Shown here in pieces: positions 33,600 through 44,733 of a DNA stretch of 64,000 nucleotides; position 1 is the stretch's first letter; the number at the start of each line of letters is the position of its first letter. Under the pieces are notes generated by a model that was given only the letters and a program-made list of their open reading frames with translations, did no database searches and was not told the origin of the DNA. Source of the DNA: Vigna angularis (taxonomy: Eukaryota > Streptophyta > Magnoliopsida > Fabales > Fabaceae). The stretch spans positions 30,091,631-30,155,630 of the forward strand of contig NC_068971.1 of NCBI RefSeq assembly GCF_016808095.1, read 5' to 3'. A program made the translations under genes and the position numbers.

Positions 33600-34042
33600 C
33601 TAAAACAATGCATAAGAATTTGTGGAAATTATGCTCCTTCACAAACAAATATTTGGAAATTACGTCCGAATTTTCCAAAAATTAATATAGGGATAAAATC
33701 TTTCAAGAATGAACATATGGTGATAATTTAATTAGATCTTTGAAAGCCACTTTGGTGGCTAAATTTTTTAAGGAGAAATGTGATAACTTTGCAACTTTTG
33801 TAAGAAATAAGTGAATACACAATGAGAAATATTAATAACCTAAACCTAGCTAATGATATATTTTGGAGTGTAGAAGAAAAGGAGAGTGAGAAACATACTT
33901 GGGAATCATCAGTTTCACCATTTCCCATGGCACCATAGTCAATAACATTGAATCTTGGACCTGCATGAAGCTCCATTCTACCCCACACACAAGCTGAATA
34001 AGCAAAAACACACATTCCTAGGGCAACAAATAACAGTTTCAT
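28474..34042 (-). CDS. Polygalacturonase (glycoside hydrolase family 28), exopolygalacturonase-like
   Basis: Secreted pectin-degrading enzyme cleaving alpha-1,4-galacturonan in the cell wall. Seven exons: 34042-33899, 32272-32135, 30566-30384, 30148-29941, 29360-29279, 29194-29086 and 28806-28474. Phases agree and give 398 residues, normal for plant family-28 enzymes. The N-terminus MKLLFVALGMCVFAYSACVWG is a signal peptide. Mature sequence begins near RMELHAGPRFNVIDYGA. The four diagnostic motifs are intact: NTDG (exon 4), GDDC (exon 5), GHG (exon 5) and RIK (exon 6); the last exon carries the C-terminal cysteines (CKNIKGVCSFC, PHVPCLSHS). The RMELHAGPRFN start is like pollen-type exopolygalacturonases, so pollen expression is an inference. 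A TATA-like TATATATAG lies about 70 bp upstream. Part of introns 1-2 with exon 2 is duplicated next to the EF-G gene. Confidence 0.93.
31573..32543 (-). repeat. Source copy of the duplicated polygalacturonase block
   Basis: Part of intron 2, all of exon 2 (32135-32272) and part of intron 1 of the intact gene. It matches 21347-22384 from TTCTCAACCTTC on the left to ATACTAATCATAAATAA on the right. Beyond these points the two loci are unrelated. Confidence 0.85.
33537..33597. repeat. (TA)n microsatellite
   Basis: About 30 TA units in polygalacturonase intron 1. Confidence 0.95.
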
Positions 34043-35929
34043 CTTCCAAATTAAAACGAATCTTCTTGCTTTTTTCTTCTGATAACCTTCTCTATCATCA
34101 AGTCTAACTATATATATGTAATACAGGGCATGTAGAATGCTAGCCTAATATGAAAATATTGGAGAAAAAAGATAATTTATAGATTGTAGAAATGAACACA
34201 CTACCAATGGAAGGAAACTGTACAAAAAGAAAATATGTAAGGGTGGAATTGAGAGATTCTATCACAAAACTTAATGTTAAGACGTAAGAATTAATAATTC
34301 ATGCACGAAATGTGCAAGCATCAAGTGTCAAATAAAATATATCAATTTAAAAAGATAATGAGAAGACACAGAGAATATATTTAGAATATATTACGCATAT
34401 TTTAAAAATCTCAAATTTCATAATTATCATATATAAAAACTTGTATGCAAGTTAAAAAAAAACTTTTTTAAGATAGGGTTGAAGGGTGTTTTTAAGATTT
34501 CCAAATTTTTTTACAAAGTTTGATCTAATGCATGCGTATAGACGAAATTTATCTTTGATAGATATACTATCAAACAAGTTTTCTTCATAACTACATTTAA
34601 TGAAAAATCTATTGATTTAAGATAAAGATGAGTATCCAACATTAAATCACATAAAGAGGAAGTTTTGATGATGATGAATTATGTAGAAAGAGATTAAAGT
34701 TTTGAAGAATATTTGGAAAGCTAAAAGTATCTTGAAGTCTTTTAAGAAATTGTGTTGAAGTATATTGCATTTCAAAAACAATAATGAAGACATGGAAAGT
34801 TGTGTTGAAGTCTTAAAAATATCATTTATGTATTAAATAAATTTAAGAGAGAGTTTAAATGATGAGTGGAAACAACTAATGTACCTATCTAATTAATACC
34901 TTAATGACTCTTAAAACTCTCCTTAGAAACATTGTATGTCTGGAATAATCCATTATTCTAGTCTATAATTAGTTATTTTAGTGAAAAATGTATTTTTGAG
35001 AAAAACCACTTGAATAATCAATTATTCCTAATAATAATTGAATATTTCAAAGAAATATTGTTTTTAGTATACTATAGGAATAATCAATTATAGTTTATGA
35101 TAATTGATTATAGCTCTTGACAATCGATTATTTTGACTGATTTTAAAACTAATTTTTTATATTTTGACCTAATTTCAAATTAGGCTTTTCTTAAACTGGT
35201 CCAAAGCATGTTTTCTTCTATAATTGAGTAGAGCTCTATATTTTCATGTACATAAGCTAAATTGCAAGATAACTTTGTCACAAACCTTGGTTAACCTAGT
35301 TCTTGCGAGTGGCTTAAATTTCATCAATTGTGATTCTTGAATGATAAGGTGTTGTTGTCTGTTAGGCTTTGTAAGCTTGTTCATCATTGGTGGGATTCCA
35401 ATAAGGTGTTCATCATTTGTGTGATTCAAATGAGGTGTTCATTTCTTGTTAATTTAATGGAGGTGTTTCTTCATCTCCTGTGTGACTCAAGAGAGGTGTC
35501 TTCAGTGGTGTTCATCCTTGCGTAATCCAAATGAGGTCTAATAAAATATTTATACCTTGTAACGTCTAAAGTAAAAGACACATATATGATCTAACATCCA
35601 AGCACTAACCTTGCTTGAATACAAACGTGTTCATAAGACTTGCATCTAGTAAAAAAAACATCCTATAACGTCTGAAGCTAAGAGCTAAAGCAACGCTTTC
35701 TAGATCAAACTGATTAAATAAATTAGAAAATCATAAATAGTGTCTAAAAATAAGTGTCTCTCTTTGAAATCTCTCAATAGACTATATGAGCAAAATAAGT
35801 TAGCCTCTTATGAAAATAAAGGTTCAATTCTTATATAACACAAAGAATTAAAGAGATGTTTCAATCCAAATAGTATTATGTCAAGCAAAGCCTTATATAG
35901 AAGAATATTGTCTGATAAGTGACCGTTAA
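34043..35929. other. Polygalacturonase upstream region, AT-rich, no gene
   Basis: The proximal few hundred bases should contain the polygalacturonase promoter; a TATA-like run is near 34108-34118. From about 34930 to 35130 short motifs of the type AATAATCAATTATT recur. No open frame resembles a protein. Confidence 0.5.
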
Positions 35930-36093
35930 ACCATTTAGTCTTGAAGAAAAGCATCTTATGATTATAATTGATGAATAAACATAAATGATACATTTATTAG
36001 TGAAATCACAAATGACAGTGTCTTGAACACGATACACTGCTTAATGTTTATCAACATTCAAAAAACATTTAATGCATGTACGAAAAAGTACTT

Positions 36094-38286
36094 TGTTAGT
36101 AGTGGGTTTTAAGCCTAACTCAACCCCACAAAACCGGCTTGTAGGGTGAGGTTTGCATCCACTTATAAACTAAGAATTGACCTTATCTCTAGTCGATGTG
36201 GGACTTCCAACACACCCCCTTCACGCCGAGGTATAGACATCTCGTGCGTGATAGTAGAAATTGGGTGGTCCGATAACGGTCCGATAGCGGGTGGAATAGA
36301 AGAATAAAATGCCCACTTAGAACTCGCTAGGATAGGCTCTAACCAGGCTCTGATACCATGTTAGTAAAGTGGCATACATGTTGCGTAATTTGGTATAACA
36401 AGAAAAAGAAGGATGCCCTAGTCTATAGTGCCAAATATCTATAGAGTTATGTCTTAATGTAGAACAAGCAATAGAATTCTCAGAAGTAATAGCAGCTGGT
36501 GAACCAAGGGGTGTGGGTGCAGGAACTATCATGACATACAAGCCATCTCTTTCTTCAGCTTTGCCAATCATCTGCAGGGTTGACTTGTCCTGTACTTCAC
36601 AGGAAAATTCAGAAATGTTAAGTTTACAAGATAGAGATTTAGTTAACTTTGTGACCGAAATAAGATTGACAGAAAAATTAGGAATAAACAAGACATTATG
36701 AAAAGTAAGGTGTGGGCTAAGTGAAACAGTGCCAGAAAAATGAGCAAATGAAGAGTTCTTGTTGGGTAGTGATACTGTAATTTGTGAGATTCTATGATAA
36801 GAAATAAAATGAGACAAAGAATTAGATATATGATCAGTAGCACCTGTGTCTAGAATCCATTTGGAATAGATATTACCTTGAGCATGGGAAGAAGTGGAAG
36901 CATTATGAGAGCTCACTAGATTAGTAGAATGTGGGATTGTGGGATTAGATTGAGGAAGAAGTGCCAATAAACCATGAATTTTCTCTTGAGAAAGTCCCAA
37001 AATTGCGGAATGTGATTGTGCCGGAGAATTATTATAAGAAGGAACTACTGTAGAAGAATCTGTTGTAACATTGTGGACTCTTTTGGATTTGAGATCAGGT
37101 GGTAATCCATGTATTAGAAAGCAAGTATCAATGGTGTGGTTTGTCCTGCCACAGTGAGTGCATTGTCGAGGTACACCAAACCTTCCCCCTGAGGAACGAG
37201 CCTGAGAACCTTGATAACGAGCCTGAGAACCTTGATATGAAGATCTTCCCTGGCCATAATCATTGGCAGGAGAGGGTTTACCTCTGCCATTGAAGGTAGA
37301 AAAAGAAGGTTTAGATTGAGAAACTTGTGACGCCATGGCTGGAGGTTGAGAAAGAATTCCTGATTGTAATTGTCGCTCATGTTGAATTATCATCGAAAAA
37401 ATTTTGGGTAAAGAAGGCAAGGGATCCATGAGAAGGATCTGAGAGCGAACAACAGAGTAATTATCATTCAAGCCTCTAAGAAAACAAAGAACACAATCAT
37501 TTTCACGATATTCCTTCATTGTCTTAGAAACAACACAACAAGAAGCAGAAGATTGGCATTCAGGAATAGGGCGAAAATTGCAAAGTTCATCCCAGAGAAT
37601 CTTCATTTTAGTGTAATATGCAGTAACACTTAGATTAGATTGATGCATTGAATAAAGATCTTGATGCAATTGTGAAATTCGAACAGAATCACCTTGGGAG
37701 AAACGATCTTTGAGATCCTTCCATGCCGTAGCAGCAGAGTCAATCCAAATAATACTTGTAGCAATCTCATGAGAAACAGAATGATTGATCCAAGATAAAA
37801 CTAGATTATTGCAACGCTTCCATGCTTGAACCATTGGATCTGTACCAGCTGGACAAGGAATGGAACCATCAACAAAGCCAAATTTATTCTTCATTTGTAG
37901 TGCCATAGACATCGAGCGAGCCCATCCATGATAATTGTGACCTTCAAGAATCGGGGAAACAAGCACCAATGAAGGATTCTCATTAGGATGAATGTAATAG
38001 TCATGTGTTGTATCTTGCAACGATGCGAGAGTAACAGATGGAGTAGCCATAAAAGGAGAAGAAAAAGGCAGAAAAGCCAAGAACGAAAGGTAGAAAATGA
38101 AGATCTGGACAGGAAAAGAATTGGTTGCGGAAGAACGTGATAAAAAATTAATTTTCTTCTGATACCATGTTAGTAGTGGGTTTTAAGCCTAACTCAACCC
38201 CACAAAACCGGCTTGTAGGGTGAGGTTTGCATCCACTTATAAACTAAGAATTGACCTTATCTCTAGTCGATGTGGGACTTCCAACA
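36094..38286 (-). mobile_element. Chimera of a TRIM and a Copia gag-protease, TSD TACTT
   Basis: 2193 bp bounded by TACTT (36089-36093 and 38287-38291). Both LTRs are 119 bp (36094-36212 and 38168-38286), the same LTR as in the TRIMs at 51086 and 49138. On the minus strand the 5' LTR is followed by TGGTATCAGAAG, a leader and a 587-residue gag-protease frame. At about 36366 the sequence switches to the last 8 bases of another TRIM LTR, a second primer site (TGGTATCAGAGCC), the TRIM interior and its purine tract (GAAGGGGGTG), then the 3' LTR. So the Copia segment sits between two primer-binding sites. Clean target duplication and near-identical LTRs show that the chimera itself moved. Confidence 0.88.
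36317..38080 (-). CDS. Copia gag-protease frame carried by the chimera, 587 residues
   Basis: Open from ATG 38080 to the stop at 36317. The first ~250 residues are a Copia capsid-type Gag (NPSLVLVSPILEGHNYHGWARSM, then CFLRGLNDNYSVVRSQILLM), followed by a glutamine/serine-rich linker and a zinc knuckle (CTHCGRTNHTIDTC). Next come the protease motif KWILDTGATDHIS and a GAG-pre-integrase motif (IWHYRLGHPSFSCYTKL). The last 15 residues or so ([14 protein letters not shown]) are simply translation of the TRIM primer site and interior. Integrase, RT and RNase H are absent. A capsid, nucleocapsid and protease with no stops could still be made, opposite to the pol-only copy at 9152-12748. Expression is not shown. 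Confidence 0.85.
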   Translation of the reverse strand: MAFLPFSSPFMATPSVTLASLQDTTHDYYIHPNENPSLVLVSPILEGHNYHGWARSMSMALQMKNKFGFVDGSIPCPAGTDPMVQAWKRCNNLVLSWINHSVSHEIATSIIWIDSAATAWKDLKDRFSQGDSVRISQLHQDLYSMHQSNLSVTAYYTKMKILWDELCNFRPIPECQSSASCCVVSKTMKEYRENDCVLCFLRGLNDNYSVVRSQILLMDPLPSLPKIFSMIIQHERQLQSGILSQPPAMASQVSQSKPSFSTFNGRGKPSPANDYGQGRSSYQGSQARYQGSQARSSGGRFGVPRQCTHCGRTNHTIDTCFLIHGLPPDLKSKRVHNVTTDSSTVVPSYNNSPAQSHSAILGLSQEKIHGLLALLPQSNPTIPHSTNLVSSHNASTSSHAQGNIYSKWILDTGATDHISNSLSHFISYHRISQITVSLPNKNSSFAHFSGTVSLSPHLTFHNVLFIPNFSVNLISVTKLTKSLSCKLNISEFSCEVQDKSTLQMIGKAEERDGLYVMIVPAPTPLGSPAAITSENSIACSTLRHNSIDIWHYRLGHPSFSCYTKLRNMYATLLTWYQSLVRAYPSEF

Positions 38287-38450
38287 TACTTCGATACTTG
38301 TATACTTTGTTTCTTGATATCTGTGGAGATCAATAAAGCATAAAGAAATTATCAGAATCATGATACCCAAGAAAAATACATTGCGAAAGAAGAAGAAAAT
38401 TCTAGAAATGTTTCCTTGAAGCCATTTGTCTTGCCAAATCGTACAAGTTC

Positions 38451-40791
38451 AAATTTCACCTAAGGCTATGAGAAAAAGCTCTATTATCCTACAATATAGA
38501 CCTGAGAATAACCAAGCTACTGAAAAATCTATCAAGCCTACCTTGGTGGTTAACTCAATATCCAACGACTATCTCATAAAGTAATATATAAAGAAGAACA
38601 ATCCAAGAGAAAGTGTAGTTAGAAAAATGTAGAAGAGAGAAAAGATGAAAGAAAGAGTGAACAAAGAAATACATTCAAGAATGATCCACTTCACCTTAGT
38701 GCAAATACAATCATATGCTTTTCAAATAAAAAACATGATGAAGACATGAAAAGTTGAAGAAGAAACGAAAAGAAATGAGAGATGAGAAAGTAAGAAAGAG
38801 AGCACACACAAAAAAGGTCATAACATTTCAACTCATGCATCGTTTGATGATCTTAAACTTAGAAGAAAATGATGAAATCAAGCTTGAGCAATAGAAGATG
38901 CTAAGAAGAGGAAGTTATCACATCACATTTGGCTATCTACTACATTTTTAGACCTACAACGTTTAAAGCCTTTGAAATGAAGAAAAAAAGTAGAAGTTGA
39001 AGAAGAGAGAAGAAAATAAGAAAGGATCAAACATTAGAAATATAGCTACACCATCAAGCTTCAAAAAATACACCATTTTATGGCTATCAAGCTCAAAGAA
39101 ACAACATCATCAGTTATCAGACTACGATAATATTAATAATTTATTCTCTCCTTGAGAGTTGATAATCTGTTTCTTGTAAGAATCTCATAATGGATCTTAT
39201 GTAAATTAGGGAGAGAATTAAAACACTTACAACTAGACATATTTTCTAGGGTTGGTAGGAGTGGCTAGAATACTCAACTAAGAGTAGATAAACTCAGTCT
39301 AGACATTTGTCTAGGAATTGATCTTGGGGAGGCTAAACTCGGACTAGACGTGTTGTCTAGGAGTGCCAGGAGTGACATATAATACTAAACTGGGAGTGGG
39401 TTAATCTCGAAACCAAGAGTGGTGTAAGAATACTCGGACTAGTCGTATTGACTAGGGGACCAACAATGGTGTAAGAATACTCAACCAAGAGTGGGTTAAA
39501 CTCGTGTAATCTTGATAAGATTAATAGAACCCCTTAAGAGTTCTTAAGGGAGAACTAGACTTAACTCAAATTTAAGTGAATTTGTATAAACATTGTGTCT
39601 TATTGTTTTCTTTTTTTGAAGCTATTGTTAATTTTTTTGTATCATTGCCTAAAGGGATTCTTACCTATTGCTTTATAAACCCAATGTCCATGCATATTAT
39701 GTCAATACATACTTTGACCACAACTCATTAGATACTGTATTGTGAAAATAGCTAGTTTGATTAATATAAAATTTCATACTTCTTTGCTTAACTATATAAA
39801 GGTAAAAAGAAGATAGTAGGATTTCAACTACATTCGTTTAAACAAGTGAAATTTAAATAGAGTCCTAATTGCATTAATTTAAACAATTGAGGGTATAAGC
39901 AAATTAGTTATAGTTTATCATAGTTAATTTAAAATATTTGCTTATAAATTAAATGAATGATAATTATATGATAAGTAATGAAAAATTCAACTATAGTAGA
40001 GCTTGATGACCAACATTTCTTGTATTAGATTCATTGAGAGACAACAGAGGCTAGTTTAACTCTTTCTATGTATTCTTTTTGTTCACTCTTTGTGAAATGC
40101 ATTAGAAGAGTGACAATTATTTAGTAGTTATAACAATAACTATCAACAATATAGTCACTACATCAACTTCTCAATCAAAATATCCAATTCAAAACATTTT
40201 AAAACAATAATTTATTAAAATAAATAAATAACAACACTCAAGTTTCAACATTTCAAACAATTTAAAACATTTTAATATTATTTATTTTAAAAATAATTTT
40301 TAATTTTATTAATTTAAAATGAAAAATTACTTTAAATTATACAATTTAAAATATTTTTTAAATATATTTTAAATTACATAATCTAAAAATACATTTTATA
40401 TTATATAATCTGAAAATATAAAATTATTTTAATCACGTAATTTATATTATATTTATTAAGTACACAATTTAAAAATTTAAAAATATTTTCTAGAAATTTA
40501 AAATTTGGTCAAATTACATCATCGAAAAATTTATTAATCTATTCAGACTTACGGAATTTAGAATGAATATTTCTGTTGGTTTCCGATTTCTTCAAAAATT
40601 TAAAGCATGAGTGTTTTATTTTAAACTTTTCCAACACCTCGGAGGGTGGATGAAGAAACCAGGGGGCTGTAAAGAGTAGTTATATTACAAATAGGCCTAC
40701 AAGCCCATTCAATAATGGTCCATCCATCCAATCCTATTATCAACTATGGTTGAAGATTATGGAGAAAGAGTAACGAACAACTGAACCATCA
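38451..40791. other. Intergenic, purine-rich then AT-rich
   Basis: 38600-39100 is rich in GAAGAAGA-type sequence without a protein-like frame. 39220-39560 holds imperfect repeats (separate entry). 39700-40600 is plain AT-rich sequence. The promoter of the plus-strand gene at 40792 should lie in the last few hundred bases. Confidence 0.5.
39220..39560. repeat. Imperfect repeats around ACTAGAC...TCTAGG
   Basis: At least three copies of a module with a short inverted motif (CTAGACAT/TTTCTAGGG, CTAGACGTGTTGTCTAGG, CTAGTCGTATTGACTAGG), each followed by AATACTCAACTAAGAGT-like sequence. Spacing is about 80-120 bp and irregular. The family is not recognised. Confidence 0.55.
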
Positions 40792-42805
40792 ATGGGAGGA
40801 GGAAACATCATGAATACCAACTTGTCTTCTTCTTCTTCAACCGTTCTTCCCAATCTTAAGCCTTCAGTTTCAACTATAAATACCTTATCTTGCACCCTCT
40901 GTCACTGTCACAATCAACTTTCCTCACAACAACAAGTTCCTTCTCAAGGGGAAGTTGAAGATGCAGTCTCAGCTCTTCAACAGTCAGTTCTATTTTACTT
41001 CTCGTTTTTTATTTTTTTTGCGCATGCATCTCTTTCCTTACTTCATGCCGTTTACATATAATTCAATGAAATTGTAGTTACTGTTAATTTTTTAACTCAA
41101 TTTTACTGTTACAGTAAAGAATATTTTTTTAGAGTATATATGATTTATACTTTGTTTGAATGAGTGAACCGATTCTGTTTAACAAAAATTCTCATATTAA
41201 ATGTCTTGTGCTATAGTTATGGTTTGCCGTTAAGTGTTGTTGGGCAATTTTTGTTTTTAAGATGTAGTGATTAAGTGGAAATTTGACATTAAAATGTATT
41301 TTTGAGACCAGTATGATATTAATCTGTATTTGTTTTGGATCAATTTGATATGAAATTATAGAATTTAGAAATTAATCTGTTATTCAGTTATAGAAGGCTC
41401 ACTTTTCAAGAAAACATGACACTAATTGTGTGAAGTTAAACGCTTACTTTTTACCATTTTGTTGTGTAAGAGTTTTATGCAAGCAATAACAACTTGCTTG
41501 AACATTCCTTTTCAAAATTGTTGCCAGATTTATACAAGCGTTTCAGCAGATCTCAGGATCATATGATTCGAGGACAGTTATATCTCGTGGATATAAAAGA
41601 CTATATGATGCTTTTCAGTTGCTGCAATCTGATCCTGCTGTGAAGGTTCACTCTTGACTTAGTAGTTTCAAAACATGACAAAGTATTTTTATTTCTCAAA
41701 TTAAATCATAGCAATCCATGATTCTGGGTAAAACCTGAAATTATAAAAAGAATTCTCTTTTATATTTTCCATTTCTTTTGGATGACATGCTTTTTTTTGG
41801 AAGGAAATCATTTACTGTGTCTGAACCTAATCTTTTGTTAGGGAATTCTTCTCATTAAGTTTGTTATCCCCAATCTAATTGTACCAAAAAATTTTCTAGG
41901 TGTTCATTCTTGCTTTTGCTGTCTAAAATTTTTATGACTTTTGTTGTTTGCTATTGATTAATTTCCTGTAATCATTTGATGTCATTGTTTCTTTAATTTG
42001 TAGAGATTAGTAGTATCATTATCATCTGATAAAGCTCTTTGGGACGCTTTCATGAGCAATGTACTGCATCAAAAACTGCTAGAGTTGCCTGATTCAGGTT
42101 TGTATGCATGGTCATGTATGTTTGTATTCAGGTTTGTATTCACATCCAATTTAGACCCTTCTTAACCCTTTCTCTATTCCCTTCTCAAGTGTATAACAGC
42201 AAGGAATGTAAGAGTAGATACAAACATCACCTTACAAGTCTTATTAGATATAAACTCACTTACTAAAATGCTAATCAAAGTCATTCATAGTCTATCCTAG
42301 TCAGATTCATTGGGAATGTTATATTATCTTCAATTAGGCCACTCTTTTAATCTTGTGCAATAGATATTCATTGCTTTATGTGAGGAAGTGTATTAGAGAT
42401 CTCACATTGACTAGTCATATGCCAAAATCATCATATATTAGATGAACACAAATCTTACTGTACAAACTAGTTTTGTTTTATGAGGTTGAGTTATTATTAC
42501 TGAGAAAGATATTCCATTAATTGACTTACATTGTATTGTGTGATGTAGTTGAGTGTAGAAGGCCAGAGATTTCTGAACTAAATGAATTCGGCACACAAAT
42601 ACTCAGCTGGACATTGGATGTCATAAAGAGAAAGATATTGGAACTGATTGAAAGTTTCCAGTTACTCGTGAATGATTTATTTCAATCCCATAAGATGGAA
42701 AATTTGGCAGCAGATGCATCAAAGATGGATGAAAAAGTCAGGTCATCATTCCTTCTCTCCATAGTAATCCTCTTAATTGTAATTGTGGCTCGATCTCAAA
42801 GGTAA
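40792..42805 (+). CDS. Small uncharacterised gene with a C-terminal membrane anchor
   Basis: Four exons by splice consensus: 40792-40982, 41528-41645, 42004-42097 and 42549-42805, in consistent phase, predicting 219 residues. The ATG at 40792 is the first in a serine-rich start (MGGGNIMNTNLSSSSS). Exons 2 and 3 encode a helical, apparently conserved core (FIQAFQQISGSYDSRTVISRGYK..., then VVSLSSDKALWDAFMSNVLH). Exon 4 encodes a leucine/lysine-rich helix and ends in SFLLSIVILLIVIVARSQR, a single hydrophobic segment with a short basic tail, as in tail-anchored proteins. I do not recognise the family and give no function. The first exon is the least certain part. The genes to its left and right are unrelated. 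Confidence 0.65.
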
Positions 42806-43010
42806 TGGATATGGAAAGACTAAACTACCACTTCATTGTAGATTTCAAACAATACAGGATTCGTGTGCAAACTTTTAGCCATTTGTGTAATTATTTTTGT
42901 ACTATAAGAAGGCTGTGTTAGTTCTTTCATCTATGCAAAATTATCACTTTTGGAAAATTTTATTTCAGTTCCTACTTCTTACCGATTCAAACACCTATGT
43001 TTAGTAACTA
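42806..43010. other. Likely 3' untranslated region of the small gene
   Basis: About 200 bp after the stop codon, without repeats or frames, ending at a transposon-like boundary near 43011. Confidence 0.4.
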
Positions 43011-43460
43011 GGGGTGTTCGCGGATTTAGCCAAACCCATTACCTAACCCACTAAAAATATATTGGGTTGGGTCGTATTTTTTATATGAAACCAATCTAAC
43101 CCAACTTACCTTGAGCGGGTTAGATTGTGTTGGATTAATTTCGGTAAAAGTTCTGAAAAATATTTTTTGTTAATGTTATTATTTTTAATTAAAATCTATA
43201 AAAATTAAGTTAAATTTTTAAGTAAGTTAATAAATCAAGTTATAATAAGTTGTTTTAAACTAATTCAATACTATAAGAGAAAAACATAATACATTTTGTT
43301 CATAAGACAATTATAAAAGTGGGTCTGAGATTGGGTTTGAGATCACTTATCATGCAATCCTAAAAGATTGGATTAGTTTAAATTGAGTCAGATTTTATTT
43401 AAACATAAATGAAATCCAACTATCGAGTTGGATTAGGTCATCTATGGATAGGGAAATAAA
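43011..43460. mobile_element. Possible hAT-type non-autonomous element (relic)
   Basis: The left end CTAGGGGTGTTCGCGGA and the following GGTTGGGT/ACCCAAC-rich sequence resemble common plant hAT elements. The right end (GGATTAGGTCATCTATGGATAGGG) is only a poor inverted match, and no 8-bp duplication was found. No transposase. Confidence 0.35.
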
Positions 43461-44733
43461 ACCTTCATCAGAGTTTAATTGGAAACCTCATTCAATGTTA
43501 TTATATTATTGGTTCGCGTGGCCATGCCACCCATACCTCTATCTTCTATTGCATGGGTCACCACTCTTTCAACCACGACATATCCCTTTCCCCGCTCAAC
43601 TGATTGTAGCCAACACATTGATTGTGGGTCTACTTTTATGTCTTTTTTAAGGCTGTGTTTCGATTATTAATCATGTAGAGGATGAAATGGAAGGAATACA
43701 TTTAAATATTACTGTAAAATTCTTGTGTTATCTTTAAAAGTTTCACCCTCAAATTATTCCATTTGATTGCTTCGACCAGTTGTGAGTAACACCTCACTCA
43801 AAGAACAACGGGTATACATATAATAAAAGAAAAGCTTAATGAAAAACAATAATATAATAATTTTAGTATAAAGATAAAGTAGGAATTAAAAAGTTATATC
43901 TAATTGATTTTTTCAAAATGATGAAGTGCAATAATTATTATTCCATTACACTTATTTTAGCTCATTTCATTCTCTCTTGTTTTTCAATATTGATAGAGAG
44001 AAAGTTATCAATGAAGTTGAAATCCAATAAATTATTCTAATCATTCCAAAAAAGAAAAGAAAGAATGAAAGAAAATTATTTTTTCTCTAAACTAAAATAA
44101 GCTTACTTTCGAACTAAATAAAAGTAAAACTAAATTGAAAACTTTTCTAAATTAACTTATACACAAACTAATATTTTTTTAATAAAACCATATTATCATT
44201 ATCAAACTTTAACATCCCAAGCCTTAAACAATTTCTAAAACATAAAACCTAATTTAACTTACACATTATTATTTTTAATTATTTTAAAGAGTTGCAAAAC
44301 TTGTTCACATATATTTTAAACTCATTCAAAAAATGTGCCCATTTTTTCAGTTTTTTCCATCCAAACAATATAAATAAATCTGAACTTATTTTTTCCATCT
44401 TAATCTTGAATACACTTTTAATAGAGATTTTAGGAATGTCCTGTTTTTCTATTTCAGTTGAATGTTAGTAGGTATTTCCATCTCCAGTTTCGTAGCAGTA
44501 TTGCCTAAAAGAGTCTGTAACAAGTCTAAACCATTTTCATAGTTGAAGGTTGCTGCTTTAAAATTAGTATATCATTCTTTACCGTTAAGGCTTCGAAGTT
44601 GGCGATTACCATTCTGAAACAGTTCATACCGAAATTTTGGGAAGAAAAATCATACAAAAATAGTATCTGCATACAAAGAAAACTTTTCTAGGTGTCATTT
44701 TTAAAGTGTTGATATATTGTACAATTTGAAATA
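43461..44733. other. Intergenic, AT-rich
   Basis: Between the small gene and the 3' end of NUP62. I see no gene or clear repeat. The right part should hold the NUP62 3' untranslated region. Confidence 0.5.

Larger units (their letters stand above)
35930..38450. repeat. Dispersed repeat interrupted by the TRIM/Copia chimera
   Basis: The flanks 35930-36093 and 38287-38450 form one repeat copy that resembles 63600-64000 (shared blocks around TTTATCAACATT, AAAGTACTT, TTTCTTGATAT, GGAATGTTTC and GTACAAG). The chimera at 36094-38286 interrupts it. The family is not recognised and the match is diverged. Confidence 0.4.

Noticed and set aside
35000..35140. Recurring AATCAATTATT motifs as a regulatory cluster
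   Set aside because: Such motifs are expected by chance in AT-rich DNA and also occur in legume repeats.
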